A stretch of 64,000 nucleotides of DNA from Thalassotalea algicola (GTDB taxonomy: Bacteria > Pseudomonadota > Gammaproteobacteria > Enterobacterales > Alteromonadaceae): assembly GCF_012932965.1 (NCBI RefSeq), contig NZ_JABBXH010000003.1:434001-498000 (forward strand), given 5' to 3'. Shown here piece after piece: positions 39,790-48,804 of the stretch (position 1 is its first letter; each line of letters begins with the position of its first letter). The translations under genes were made by a program, and so were the position numbers. The notes under the pieces are model-generated. The model was not told the origin of the DNA and did not search any database. It worked only from the letters and a program-made list of their open reading frames with translations.

Positions 39790-42700
39790 GTGAAAAATCT
39801 CAATATATTATCTAAAAGCATTAAGGTTGCGCTTTTAGCGGGTGTTGTAGGTGGCATGAGTGCACAAGCGCTAGCTGCTGAAGCAAACGCTGTAGCTGCA
39901 ATTGAAAAGCAAACTGCAGAACAAGCAAGCGAAGAAGGCGGCGTATTGCTTGAAGAGGAAGACGAAGAGCGTATCGTTGTAACGGGCTCTCGTATTCGTC
40001 GTTCAGAGTTTGCTACCGCATCACCAGTTCAAGTAATTAGTGGTGATATCTCTCGTGAACTTGGTTTATTCGATGCAACAGAAATGTTGCAAAGCACTAA
40101 CCAAGCTGCCGGTAGCCAAATTGATAACTCATTTGGTGGCTTCGTACTAGACAATGGCCCAGGCTCTGCAACTATCGGTTTCCGTGGTTTAGGTGCTGAG
40201 CGTACATTAGTACTTGTTAATGGCAAGCGTATGGCACCTGCAGGTGTTGGTGGCGCGCCAACTTCACCAGATCTAAACTTAATTCCTGCGGTAATGATTG
40301 ACCGTGTAGAAAACTTGTATGATGGTGCTTCTACTGTTTACGGTTCTGATGCGGTAGCTGGTGTTGCTAACGTTATTTTACGTCAAGACGTAGAAGGTTT
40401 TGAATTACAAGGTTCATACAACAGCCCGAAAGGTGGTGGCGGTGAAGAAACCGTACTATCTGGTATGTGGGGCAAAACAACAGATAATGGTTTCATTTCA
40501 GTTGGTGCTGAATACTATGATCGTAAATCACAATCGTTAGCGCAAAACTCTTTTGTTAAAGGCTGTGAAGAGCGTATTTTCGAAACCGAAGACGGCGACA
40601 TTATTAAACGTTACGGTGGCATTGGTCCAACGGTAAACGGTGAAGATTCTTGTGATATTTTCCCATTAACTAACCGTATGTTTATTTATAACGGTTTCTG
40701 GGGCAGTGTTTATAATACACCAGGTTTCACCAATACTGGTATTCCAGGATGGAGTGAGTCTACAGTACCATTCCAATACGCAGGATTGTTACCAACTTGG
40801 ATCGAAGGTGATTCAAATGGTGATGGAATTAATGACATTGCGTTCCCTGATGGCGACGGTGATGGCTTTAGAGATTTTGACTTCCAAGACCCACGCTATG
40901 CTTTCCAACAATCTGATTACTACAAATCGGGTGACTACTTAGGTAAGAACAAGCGTTTATCTGTTGTTGCTAATGGTGAATACAACTTCCAAGATGTAGA
41001 TGACACAAAAGTTTACTTTGATGCCATGTACGCAGAGCGTAACTCAGATCAGTTCTCTCCTGGCGCTCAAATGTTTGAGTATGTACCTGAAACCAACCCG
41101 TTTAACCCGTGTAATCCAAATGGCTTAAATGGTATTGACTGTTTTGGCGTACTAGGTTTTGGTAATGCTGGTCCTTTAGCAGTAGAGCCTATTATTAATA
41201 TTCGCGGTGATCGCGATACTCATAAAGTTGATGTATCTCAATACCGTATCGTTTCTGGTATTACAGCTGATTTAAGTTCTCTTGCTGATTACGGTTTAGA
41301 AAACTGGTACTACGATGCATATATTTCATATAGCGCATCAAGTGGTGATTATGTGACTCGAGGTATTAATGAAAGCCGTTTAGTGCATTCTTTAAATACT
41401 TCAGTATTAAATGACGATGGTTCTGTGACTTGTGGTGACGGCTCAGATGGTTGTGTACCGGTAAATTTATTTGCTGATAACATATATCAAACAGGTGGTG
41501 GTACATTAACTACTGAAGAGTATGATTACTTAATGACAGACCGTGTTGCTAAAACTGAAGTTTCTCAGTTAGTAATTAACGGTTTCGTTGGTGGTGATTT
41601 ATTTACACTTCCTTGGAATGACAATGTAGTTAGCGGTATCTTTGGTGCTGAATTCCGTCGTGATGAAATTGAATCAAATAACAATGACGTAGCGACTGAT
41701 GGTTTACTGTGGGGTTGGTTCTCAGATAAAGGTGCAAATGGTTCTCGTAACTTAAAAGAAGCCTTTACTGAAATGGAATTCCCACTAGTGAGTGGTCGTG
41801 AGTGGGTAGAAGAGCTTACAGTTACCGCTTCTGGTCGTATTTCGAAAGAAAGTTACTATGATGCAGCTAGCACATACAGCTTAAAAGCAGTATACCGCCC
41901 TGTAGAATGGTTCACTTTACGTGGTACGCAAGGTACTTCATACCGTGCACCTAACTTACGTGAGCGTTTCTTAGCAGGTACTACTGGCTTTAGAAGCGTA
42001 ACCGATCCATGTGTTGTACCAAGTGATGCTCGTGAGTCTGATGCGTTAGATCCAAGCGCACCAGATACATATAATGCGGCAGGAGATGACCGTTCTACCG
42101 GTGTACTTGCAGCTTGTAATGCAGATGGTGTAGATCCTACTAAACTAGGTCTTGGTCAAGACGGTACTGAGAAGTTTAATTCGAGCACAAGCGCCGAAGT
42201 AGTTAGTGGTGGTTCTTTAGCGTTAGTTGAAGAAAAATCTAAAGCTAAAACATTTGGTTTTGTTTTCGAACAACCATTCTCTGAAGAGTTTGAGTTAACA
42301 TTCTCGATTACACGTTTCGATATCGAAGTTACTAACTCTATTGCTGAGCCTTCTCCAGCATACTCGATTGATCAGTGTTATTCAGCAGACGGAAATGATG
42401 CATTCTGTGACCGTTTAATTCGTGATGAGAATGGCCAAATCTCTGAGGTTGATGGCAAATTCATTAACGTTGGTCTATTTACCTCTAAAGGTATGGACTA
42501 CAACGTATACTTCCAAAAAGATTTCTTAATTGGTGAGCACAACTTAGATGTATCTTTAGATCTAAAAGCAACTCGCATGACAGAAGCTGTTGAAGATGTA
42601 CTAGGTACAGTTGATGATAATAAAGGCGAGCCAGAGTTCCCAGAATGGCGTGCATCTGCACAGCTTTCTGTGAAATATGACGACTTCCGCTTTAACTGGT

Positions 42701-43044
42701 ATACACAGTTTATCGGTAAAGGTGAAGAGGATTGGTTAAGCGATCCAGAAGAAAATGAATTCTACGACGGCGTAGCTTGTGACGGTTTATGGAAAGATGC
42801 CGCACAAACAGACCCAGTATTGTGTCGTGAAGTAGCTTATACAGATGATTACATTTTGCATAATGCTTCTATTACTTATACACAAGATGACTGGCGTGTA
42901 GCTGTTGGTGTTCGTAACGTATTTAACGAAGCGCCACCAAAAGTAGATCCAAATGGTTCATTCTCTAACACTAACATTCCGTTAGGTGTTGGTTATGACT
43001 CGTTTGGTCGTATGCCTTACATTAACTTTACAGCATCATTCTAA
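39790..43044 (+). CDS. TonB-dependent outer-membrane receptor
   Basis: The 1084-residue protein starts with GTG after AGGGA, has a signal peptide cut near ALA/AEANA, an N-terminal plug domain beginning EERIVVTGSRIRRSEFATASPVQVI, and a long beta-barrel ending in an aromatic residue (INFTASF). It takes up a large substrate using TonB energy. Alteromonadales use many such receptors for peptides and glycans. The following S9 peptidase gene suggests peptides. Residues 341-364 carry two calcium-loop motifs (DxNxDGxxD and DxDxDGxxD) in an extracellular-loop position. The ligand is not known. Confidence 0.92.
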   Translation: MKNLNILSKSIKVALLAGVVGGMSAQALAAEANAVAAIEKQTAEQASEEGGVLLEEEDEERIVVTGSRIRRSEFATASPVQVISGDISRELGLFDATEMLQSTNQAAGSQIDNSFGGFVLDNGPGSATIGFRGLGAERTLVLVNGKRMAPAGVGGAPTSPDLNLIPAVMIDRVENLYDGASTVYGSDAVAGVANVILRQDVEGFELQGSYNSPKGGGGEETVLSGMWGKTTDNGFISVGAEYYDRKSQSLAQNSFVKGCEERIFETEDGDIIKRYGGIGPTVNGEDSCDIFPLTNRMFIYNGFWGSVYNTPGFTNTGIPGWSESTVPFQYAGLLPTWIEGDSNGDGINDIAFPDGDGDGFRDFDFQDPRYAFQQSDYYKSGDYLGKNKRLSVVANGEYNFQDVDDTKVYFDAMYAERNSDQFSPGAQMFEYVPETNPFNPCNPNGLNGIDCFGVLGFGNAGPLAVEPIINIRGDRDTHKVDVSQYRIVSGITADLSSLADYGLENWYYDAYISYSASSGDYVTRGINESRLVHSLNTSVLNDDGSVTCGDGSDGCVPVNLFADNIYQTGGGTLTTEEYDYLMTDRVAKTEVSQLVINGFVGGDLFTLPWNDNVVSGIFGAEFRRDEIESNNNDVATDGLLWGWFSDKGANGSRNLKEAFTEMEFPLVSGREWVEELTVTASGRISKESYYDAASTYSLKAVYRPVEWFTLRGTQGTSYRAPNLRERFLAGTTGFRSVTDPCVVPSDARESDALDPSAPDTYNAAGDDRSTGVLAACNADGVDPTKLGLGQDGTEKFNSSTSAEVVSGGSLALVEEKSKAKTFGFVFEQPFSEEFELTFSITRFDIEVTNSIAEPSPAYSIDQCYSADGNDAFCDRLIRDENGQISEVDGKFINVGLFTSKGMDYNVYFQKDFLIGEHNLDVSLDLKATRMTEAVEDVLGTVDDNKGEPEFPEWRASAQLSVKYDDFRFNWYTQFIGKGEEDWLSDPEENEFYDGVACDGLWKDAAQTDPVLCREVAYTDDYILHNASITYTQDDWRVAVGVRNVFNEAPPKVDPNGSFSNTNIPLGVGYDSFGRMPYINFTASF

Positions 43045-43064
43045 ACAGAGTTAGTGCAAATAAT

Positions 43065-43090
43065 AATGGCCTCATTTGAGGCCATTTTTT
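43065..43090 (+). terminator. Rho-independent terminator after TonB receptor
   Basis: AATGGCCTC (43065-43073) and GAGGCCATT (43078-43086) form a nine-pair stem followed by T. It stands only 14 bases before the peptidase start, so read-through or a promoter inside the receptor gene is needed for the peptidase. Confidence 0.85.
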
Positions 43091-43103
43091 AATAGGATAG
43101 AAA

Positions 43104-45008
43104 ATGAAAAAAGTAATTGTCGCCTTAACAGCAATTTCAATAATGTTATTGACATTAGCGCCAACCAGTTTTGCACAAACAGGTGCGGATACGGTGCCAT
43201 TGGATGCATTTGCCGCATTGCCAGTTATACGTAATGTTTCTGTATCACCTGATGGTAAAAAGTTAGCTATTGTCCGCGCAAGTTCGAACAATGGTGATTA
43301 CATTATTGAAATTACTAATTTAGATAATTTAAAAGAAAAGCCCGTGCGATTAGGTGCTAATAAGATGTTAGTGTCGGGGATTTCTTGGTTAAATGAAGAC
43401 AAAATTTTAGTCCAGTTTAGACAAATTCTACGAGACGGTAGTAAAAGCTATTGGGTAAATAAAATTGCTATTACTGATGCTGATGGCAAAGGTAAATGGT
43501 TAGTGCCGTTTAGAAAGAAAAAGAACTTGAACTTCAGTTTGGTAAGTTTGTTGCCAGATGAAAAAGATTACGTGCTTATTGAAGCTGATGTGAATAACAA
43601 TAGAACGCCAGATGTTGTGCGCATGAATATCAATAGTGGTAGAACTACAACTATTCTTCGAGGAAACAGCAAAATACAAGGTGATTTTGTCGCGGATAAA
43701 GATGGTGAAATTCGTGCAGCCTCAGGCTGGAACACTTCAGACGATACCATTGATTTGTTTGCTCGTAAAAAAGGTGATGATGAATGGATTACTATTTATC
43801 AAAACTCACCAAAGAAACGCGAAAACTTTTCATTTCTTGGTTTCTCAGATGAAAAGCCAAATCAAGTCTATGTTAATGCTAACCTAGGTGAAGATAAAAC
43901 AGGTATTTATCTATATGACCTGGAAACGGGCACTTACTCAGAAAGATTATTCGGGTTAAAAGGTGTCGATGCTGGCGGTATAGTTACTAATAAATGGGGT
44001 AAGTTATTAGGCTATAGCTATACTACGAAACAGCCTAAAACTTTCTATGTAGACGAAAATGAACAAGCGCTTTACGACTCTATCACCCCATTATTTGCCG
44101 GGAAGTTTGTCCGAATAGCAAGTCGTTCTGATGATGACAATATGTTGGTCATCTTTACTCAATCTGGTCAAGATCCGGGTACTTACTATTTACTTCGTGA
44201 CAAACAAAAACTAGAAAAAATTGGTGAGCGTAACCCTCGCTTAACAGCAGAAAACTTATCGCCAGTTAAGTACGTAACCTATAAAACGCGTGACGGAAGA
44301 AAAACTAAAGCTTACGTAACTATTCCAAAAGGCAACCCTCCTTTTTCAGCTGTCGTTTTACCGCATGGTGGTCCTTGGGCACGTGATGTGAACATTTACG
44401 ACGAGTGGACACAAGTGTTAGCCCATCATGGTTATATTGTTATTCAACCACAGTACCGCGGTTCGGAAGGTTATGGTTTAGAGCATTGGAAAGCGGGCGA
44501 TAAACTTTGGGGCTTAGCAATGCAGGACGACATGGACGATGCTGCAATGTACCTTGTAGATAAAGGGTTAGCTAAAAAAGATAAGTTAGCTTTATTTGGT
44601 TGGAGTTATGGCGGATACGCTGGTTTTGTAGCGTCTATGCGTGAAAATAACATTTACCAATGCTCTATTGCTGGTGCTGGTGTAAGTGACCTAAATCGTA
44701 TTAATGCGACATTGAATGAGAGCATTTTCTTAAAAGAGTTACAAAAACCAACGATTGATGGCTTAAACCCTATTAAACACGTAGATAAAGTGAATATTCC
44801 AATTCTAGTTGTTCATGGGGACATTGATATTCGAGTGCCAGTTAAGCACAGTCGTGAGTTTGTAGATTTACTTGAAAAATATAATAAAGACTACAAATAT
44901 GTAGAACTTAATGATGCGGACCATTTCTCCGATACATTGTTCTATGATCACAAAACTGAATTTTATTCAGCTATGTTGGATTGGCTAGAGAATAAGTGTC
45001 AGCTTTAA
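43104..45008 (+). CDS. Secreted S9 family (prolyl oligopeptidase-like) peptidase
   Basis: The 634-residue protein has a signal peptide (cut near TSFAQ) and the S9 layout of an N-terminal beta-propeller region (about 30-390) and a C-terminal alpha/beta hydrolase domain. The serine is S501 in GWSYGG, the aspartate probably D575 in HGDIDIRVP, and the histidine H607 in DADHFS. It should cut short peptides or acyl-peptides in the periplasm. Its position right after the TonB receptor suggests that the two import and degrade peptides together. The exact specificity cannot be told. Confidence 0.92.
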   Translation: MKKVIVALTAISIMLLTLAPTSFAQTGADTVPLDAFAALPVIRNVSVSPDGKKLAIVRASSNNGDYIIEITNLDNLKEKPVRLGANKMLVSGISWLNEDKILVQFRQILRDGSKSYWVNKIAITDADGKGKWLVPFRKKKNLNFSLVSLLPDEKDYVLIEADVNNNRTPDVVRMNINSGRTTTILRGNSKIQGDFVADKDGEIRAASGWNTSDDTIDLFARKKGDDEWITIYQNSPKKRENFSFLGFSDEKPNQVYVNANLGEDKTGIYLYDLETGTYSERLFGLKGVDAGGIVTNKWGKLLGYSYTTKQPKTFYVDENEQALYDSITPLFAGKFVRIASRSDDDNMLVIFTQSGQDPGTYYLLRDKQKLEKIGERNPRLTAENLSPVKYVTYKTRDGRKTKAYVTIPKGNPPFSAVVLPHGGPWARDVNIYDEWTQVLAHHGYIVIQPQYRGSEGYGLEHWKAGDKLWGLAMQDDMDDAAMYLVDKGLAKKDKLALFGWSYGGYAGFVASMRENNIYQCSIAGAGVSDLNRINATLNESIFLKELQKPTIDGLNPIKHVDKVNIPILVVHGDIDIRVPVKHSREFVDLLEKYNKDYKYVELNDADHFSDTLFYDHKTEFYSAMLDWLENKCQL

Positions 45009-45027
45009 CAATTTGATTTAATGAAAA

Positions 45028-45053
45028 AAAGCCAGCTTAAATGCTGGCTTTTT
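45028..45053 (+). terminator. Rho-independent terminator after the S9 peptidase
   Basis: AAAGCCAGC (45028-45036) pairs with GCTGGCTTT (45043-45051), then more T. Confidence 0.9.
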
Positions 45054-45110
45054 ATTAGGTTAGTCATAAACTGTATATAGCAACCAATCATCATAAGTAA
45101 GGAAGTTTTC

Positions 45111-45455
45111 ATGAAGTTGTTGTCTGTTTTGGGTTTATCGGTATTACTTTCTACAAGCGTTCAAATTTGTGCTCAGGCTAACGCGACAGAAAGCAATTTT
45201 GAAACTGATTTAGACCATAGAGTGCAATTTAAATTAACGAAGTTAGATGGCAAGAGTTATCAGATGGAAGTGGCTAGATTAGGTGGCGTTAAATTTGACC
45301 GTATGAATCTTTTTGCGACCAGAAAGGCTAAGAAGATTTGTGGTTCACTTGGCTTTAGCATTCGCTATTTAGAAGGTGTAGAAGGCTATGATGATCGAAA
45401 GTTTAACCCAAACTACATTTTTCCTTCCTTAAAAGTAAAAATTACTTGTCCGTAA
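45111..45455 (+). CDS. Small exported protein of unknown function
   Basis: I do not recognise this 114-residue protein. It has a signal peptide (hydrophobic residues 3-17, probable cut near AQANA), then a compact mixed domain with two cysteines (C77 and C113) that could form a disulfide. The stretch FDRMNLFATRKAKKICGSLGF is basic. AAGGAAG lies well placed before the ATG. It has its own flanking terminators and so is a single-gene unit. A lipoprotein reading through C20 is possible but the lipobox is poor. Confidence 0.75.
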   Translation: MKLLSVLGLSVLLSTSVQICAQANATESNFETDLDHRVQFKLTKLDGKSYQMEVARLGGVKFDRMNLFATRKAKKICGSLGFSIRYLEGVEGYDDRKFNPNYIFPSLKVKITCP

Positions 45456-45503
45456 GTTGTAGTTTTTTAGCAATATTTTTTAAATTACCGGTTATACTAA
45501 ATA

Positions 45504-45533
45504 AAAAAGGGCTACTGAATAGTAGCCCTTTTT
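45504..45533. terminator. Bidirectional terminator between the small exported gene and the second aconitase
   Basis: AAAAAGGGCTACT and AGTAGCCCTTTTT form a thirteen-pair stem with a GAAT loop, with A and T flanks that serve both converging genes. Confidence 0.93.
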
Positions 45534-45556
45534 GTGTATTTTAAGGAAAGAGTTGC

Positions 45557-48367
45557 TTAGCTAGGATCAGCAATCTTAACTGCTACTGCAGATGCCGGAG
45601 TCGTCATTGCTTCTGTTGGTGGAGCGAAACGTGTTAAGTCGATACCTTCAACAGCTGCTGTGTACTCATCCATTGTTGGGAAGCGACCTAGGATACTAGA
45701 AAGTACTACTAATGGTGTTGAACCTAGTAAAGACTCACCTTTCTTCTCAGCACTGTCTGCTACGACACGACCTTGGAAAAGACGAGTTGAAGTAGCGATT
45801 ACTGTGTCGCCTGGTTCAGCTTTTTCTTGGTTACCCATACATAAGTTACAACCTGGGCGCTCTAGGTATAAGATGTTTTCGTAAGTCTTACGTGCTTCAC
45901 CTTTCGGGTTGGCGTCATCGAATACGAAACCTGAGTACTTAGCTAAGATATCCCAGTCACCTTCAGCTTTTAGTTCATCAACGATGTTGTATGTTGGTGG
46001 CGCAACTACTAATGGAGCGTTAAATTCGATAGAACCGTTTTGCTTTTCAAGGTTACGGAACATTTGCGCGATAATTTGCATGTCGCCTTTGTGAACCATA
46101 CAAGAACCAACGAAACCTAAATCAACTGGACGTTCGTTATAGAATGAAACAGGGCGAATTACGTCATGCGTGTAACGCTTAGATACGTCTTCGTTGTTTA
46201 CGTCAGGGTCTGCAATCATTGGTTCAACGATTGTATCTAAATCAACCACAACTTCAGCGTAGTACTTAGCGTTTTCATCTGGTGCTAATGCTGGCGTTTC
46301 ACCTGATTTGATGCCAGCGATACGCTCATCAGCTAGCTTGATTAAGCCAGCTAATGTTGCTGCTTCGTTATCCATACCTTTGTCGATCATGATTTGGATA
46401 CGAGACTTGGCAAGTTCAATAGACTCAATTAATGTTTCGTTGTTTGAAATACAAACAGACGCTTTCGCTTTCATTTCTGCTGACCAATCAGTGAATGTGA
46501 ACGCTTGGTCTGCTAATAACGTACCAATATGTACTTCGATTACGCGGCCTTGGAATACGTTTTCACCTTCGAACTGCTTAAGCATTTGCGCTTGAGTCGC
46601 ATGAACGATATCACGGAAGTCCATGTGATCAGCCATTTTACCTTTGAAGGTAACTTTTACTGATTCTGGAATAGGCATTGCAGACTCACCAGTTGCTAGT
46701 GCGATTGCAACCGTACCTGAATCGGCACCGAATGCTACACCTTTAGACATACGCGTATGTGAGTCACCACCGATGATAATTGCACGGTCGTCAACAGTAA
46801 TGTCGTTAAGTACCTTGTGAATTACGTCAGTCATTGAGTGGTAAACGCCTTTCGGGTCACGTGCTGTGATAACACCGAATGCATTCATGAATGCCATCAA
46901 TTTAGGCGTATTAGCTTTTGCTTTGCTATCCCATACAGAGGCTGTGTGACAACCTGATTGGAAAGCACCGTCAACAATTGGAGAAATAGTAGAAGCAGCC
47001 ATTGCTTCTAATTCCTGACATGTCATAGGGCCAGTAGTATCTTGAGAACCGACAATGTTCACTTTAACACGTACGTTAGAACCAGCGTGAAGAGGAGAGT
47101 CAGATGAAACGCCTACTGCATTGCGGTTGAAGATCTTCTCTACTGCCGTTAAGCCTTGGCCTTCGTGTGAAATTTCTTTAGCAGCTGCGTATACAACAGG
47201 TGCATCAACACCTAATGTTTCAGCAGCAAATGTTTGTAATTTCTTACCGAAAGTAACCGCGTAAGAACCACCAGCCTTCATGAATTCTTGTTTCTGTGGT
47301 GTAAATGCAGAAGAAACGTCAGCTACTTCTTCGCTGCCATTAAATAGTTTCTTAGCTTTAGTGTCGATTGTTAACACAGTACCTGTTGCTACAGAATATG
47401 CTTCTTCTAATACTGGGTCGCCATTTGCGTCAGTAACAGTATTGCCATTTGCATCAACTTTCTTCACCCAGTTTTTAAGGTCAAGACCGATACCACCAGT
47501 AACATCTACTGTTGTTAAGAAGATTGGTGCAATACCGTTAGTACCAGCAACAACAGGTGCGATGTTTATGAATGGAACGTAAGGAGAAGCTTTTTCACCC
47601 GCCCAAAGTGCTACGTTATTAACACCAGACATACGAGATGAACCAACACCCATAGTACCTTTCTCAGCAACTAACATGACTTTTTTGCCAGGATGCTGTT
47701 CTTGAAGTGCAACGATCTCTTGCTGCGCTTCTGGCGTGATCATACATTGGCCGTGTAATTCGCGGTCGGCACGTGAATGCGATTGGTGGCCCGGAGAAAG
47801 TAAATCAGTAGAGATATCACCGATGCCTGCAACGTATGTTACAACTTCAACTTTTTCCGAAACTTCAGGTAATTTCGTAAAGAATTCTGCATTTGCATAA
47901 CTTGCTAAAATGTCTTTAGCAACTGCGTTACCTGCTTTGTAGGCATCAGCTAAACGAGCAGTGTCCGCATCATATAAGAATACTTGTGTTTTTAACACGT
48001 CGGCGGCTGGCGCTGAAACCGAGGCGTCGTCACTTAGTGCAAGGTCAAGTAGCACTTCAATTGAAGGACCACCTTTCATGTGAGAAAGTAATTCAAAGGC
48101 AAACTCTACCGAGATTTCAGCTACAGTTTCTTGACCTAAAATGATTTCTTTTAAGAATTTCGCCTTTACGCCAGCAGCACTTGTAGTACCCGGTAACGTA
48201 TTATAGATGAAGAAGTTTAATGAATCTTCACGATGCGCATTTCCAGCATCTTTAATCTGCTCGATAATTTCAGATAACAACTCTGCGCTATCAATTGGTT
48301 TTGGAGCTAAACCTAGCTCCTGCTTACGGCTTTCAATTTCCGCGATATAATCTGTATAAAGGCCCAT
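45557..48367 (-). CDS. Second aconitase B-type hydratase (divergent, 936 residues)
   Basis: This 936-residue protein belongs to the aconitase B family but is clearly unlike the neighbouring AcnB. It keeps the HEAT-like N-terminal domain, the swivel domain, [23 protein letters not shown] and the iron-sulfur cysteines in GSCMVHKGDM and PGCNLCMGNQ. Extra stretches include an insertion near residues 310-330 (KKVDANGNTVTDANGDPV). It is of the longer type I associate with Bacteroidetes and some marine gammaproteobacteria, annotated as bifunctional aconitate hydratase 2/2-methylisocitrate dehydratase. It may work on citrate/isocitrate or on methylcitrate. No prp genes are adjacent. Confidence 0.88.
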   Translation of the reverse strand: MGLYTDYIAEIESRKQELGLAPKPIDSAELLSEIIEQIKDAGNAHREDSLNFFIYNTLPGTTSAAGVKAKFLKEIILGQETVAEISVEFAFELLSHMKGGPSIEVLLDLALSDDASVSAPAADVLKTQVFLYDADTARLADAYKAGNAVAKDILASYANAEFFTKLPEVSEKVEVVTYVAGIGDISTDLLSPGHQSHSRADRELHGQCMITPEAQQEIVALQEQHPGKKVMLVAEKGTMGVGSSRMSGVNNVALWAGEKASPYVPFINIAPVVAGTNGIAPIFLTTVDVTGGIGLDLKNWVKKVDANGNTVTDANGDPVLEEAYSVATGTVLTIDTKAKKLFNGSEEVADVSSAFTPQKQEFMKAGGSYAVTFGKKLQTFAAETLGVDAPVVYAAAKEISHEGQGLTAVEKIFNRNAVGVSSDSPLHAGSNVRVKVNIVGSQDTTGPMTCQELEAMAASTISPIVDGAFQSGCHTASVWDSKAKANTPKLMAFMNAFGVITARDPKGVYHSMTDVIHKVLNDITVDDRAIIIGGDSHTRMSKGVAFGADSGTVAIALATGESAMPIPESVKVTFKGKMADHMDFRDIVHATQAQMLKQFEGENVFQGRVIEVHIGTLLADQAFTFTDWSAEMKAKASVCISNNETLIESIELAKSRIQIMIDKGMDNEAATLAGLIKLADERIAGIKSGETPALAPDENAKYYAEVVVDLDTIVEPMIADPDVNNEDVSKRYTHDVIRPVSFYNERPVDLGFVGSCMVHKGDMQIIAQMFRNLEKQNGSIEFNAPLVVAPPTYNIVDELKAEGDWDILAKYSGFVFDDANPKGEARKTYENILYLERPGCNLCMGNQEKAEPGDTVIATSTRLFQGRVVADSAEKKGESLLGSTPLVVLSSILGRFPTMDEYTAAVEGIDLTRFAPPTEAMTTPASAVAVKIADPS

Positions 48368-48804
48368 TTTACACTCACTTTAACTTCAAAATGCTAATAG
48401 AAATATTAGCAGGATAGAATTTGGCGCACATTTTACCTTATTTTTTGGTCGCGAGTAATCATTTGCTTAAATAAGCGCTATTCATGTGAGTTATGGGTGG
48501 TAGAAATTTGGATTATATTGGTTATGTCAGTACGCTATAGATTGAAAAATCAAGTAAAAATAATCATAAGTTTGTTACTTAGGACCAAGGTCTAATGTTG
48601 CAATTTTTCATTTTACTTTACGTTTAGCTTTACAGTTTGAACTAACAATTGTGGTTGCTGATTTTAACTTTTACTTGACTATCAGCTAGAATCAGCAAGT
48701 AAATTTACAACTTTAAAAACCTCACTATTTATACTGACAGTAGGGCTTCATGTTAGTAATTTTTAGTAGTGTTAAGTGTCTTTATAATAAATAAGGTGAA
48801 TGTG
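48368..48804. other. 437-base divergent control region between the two aconitase genes
   Basis: No open gene was seen here. It must hold promoters for both genes. For acnB a good candidate is TTAACT (48665-48670), 17 bases, TAGAAT (48688-48693). For the minus-strand gene no clear pair could be picked. No CRP, ArcA or PdhR-like palindrome was convincing by eye. Confidence 0.4.

Noticed and set aside
47280-47582. 100-codon plus-strand frame opposite the second aconitase
   Set aside because: Antisense shadow of a strongly conserved coding region; Ser/Thr/Pro-rich product without ribosome binding site.
48769-48804. Longer N-terminus for AcnB starting at GTG 48769
   Set aside because: The 12 added residues do not match AcnB, while GTG 48805 has a spaced ribosome binding site and aligns with the E. 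coli start.
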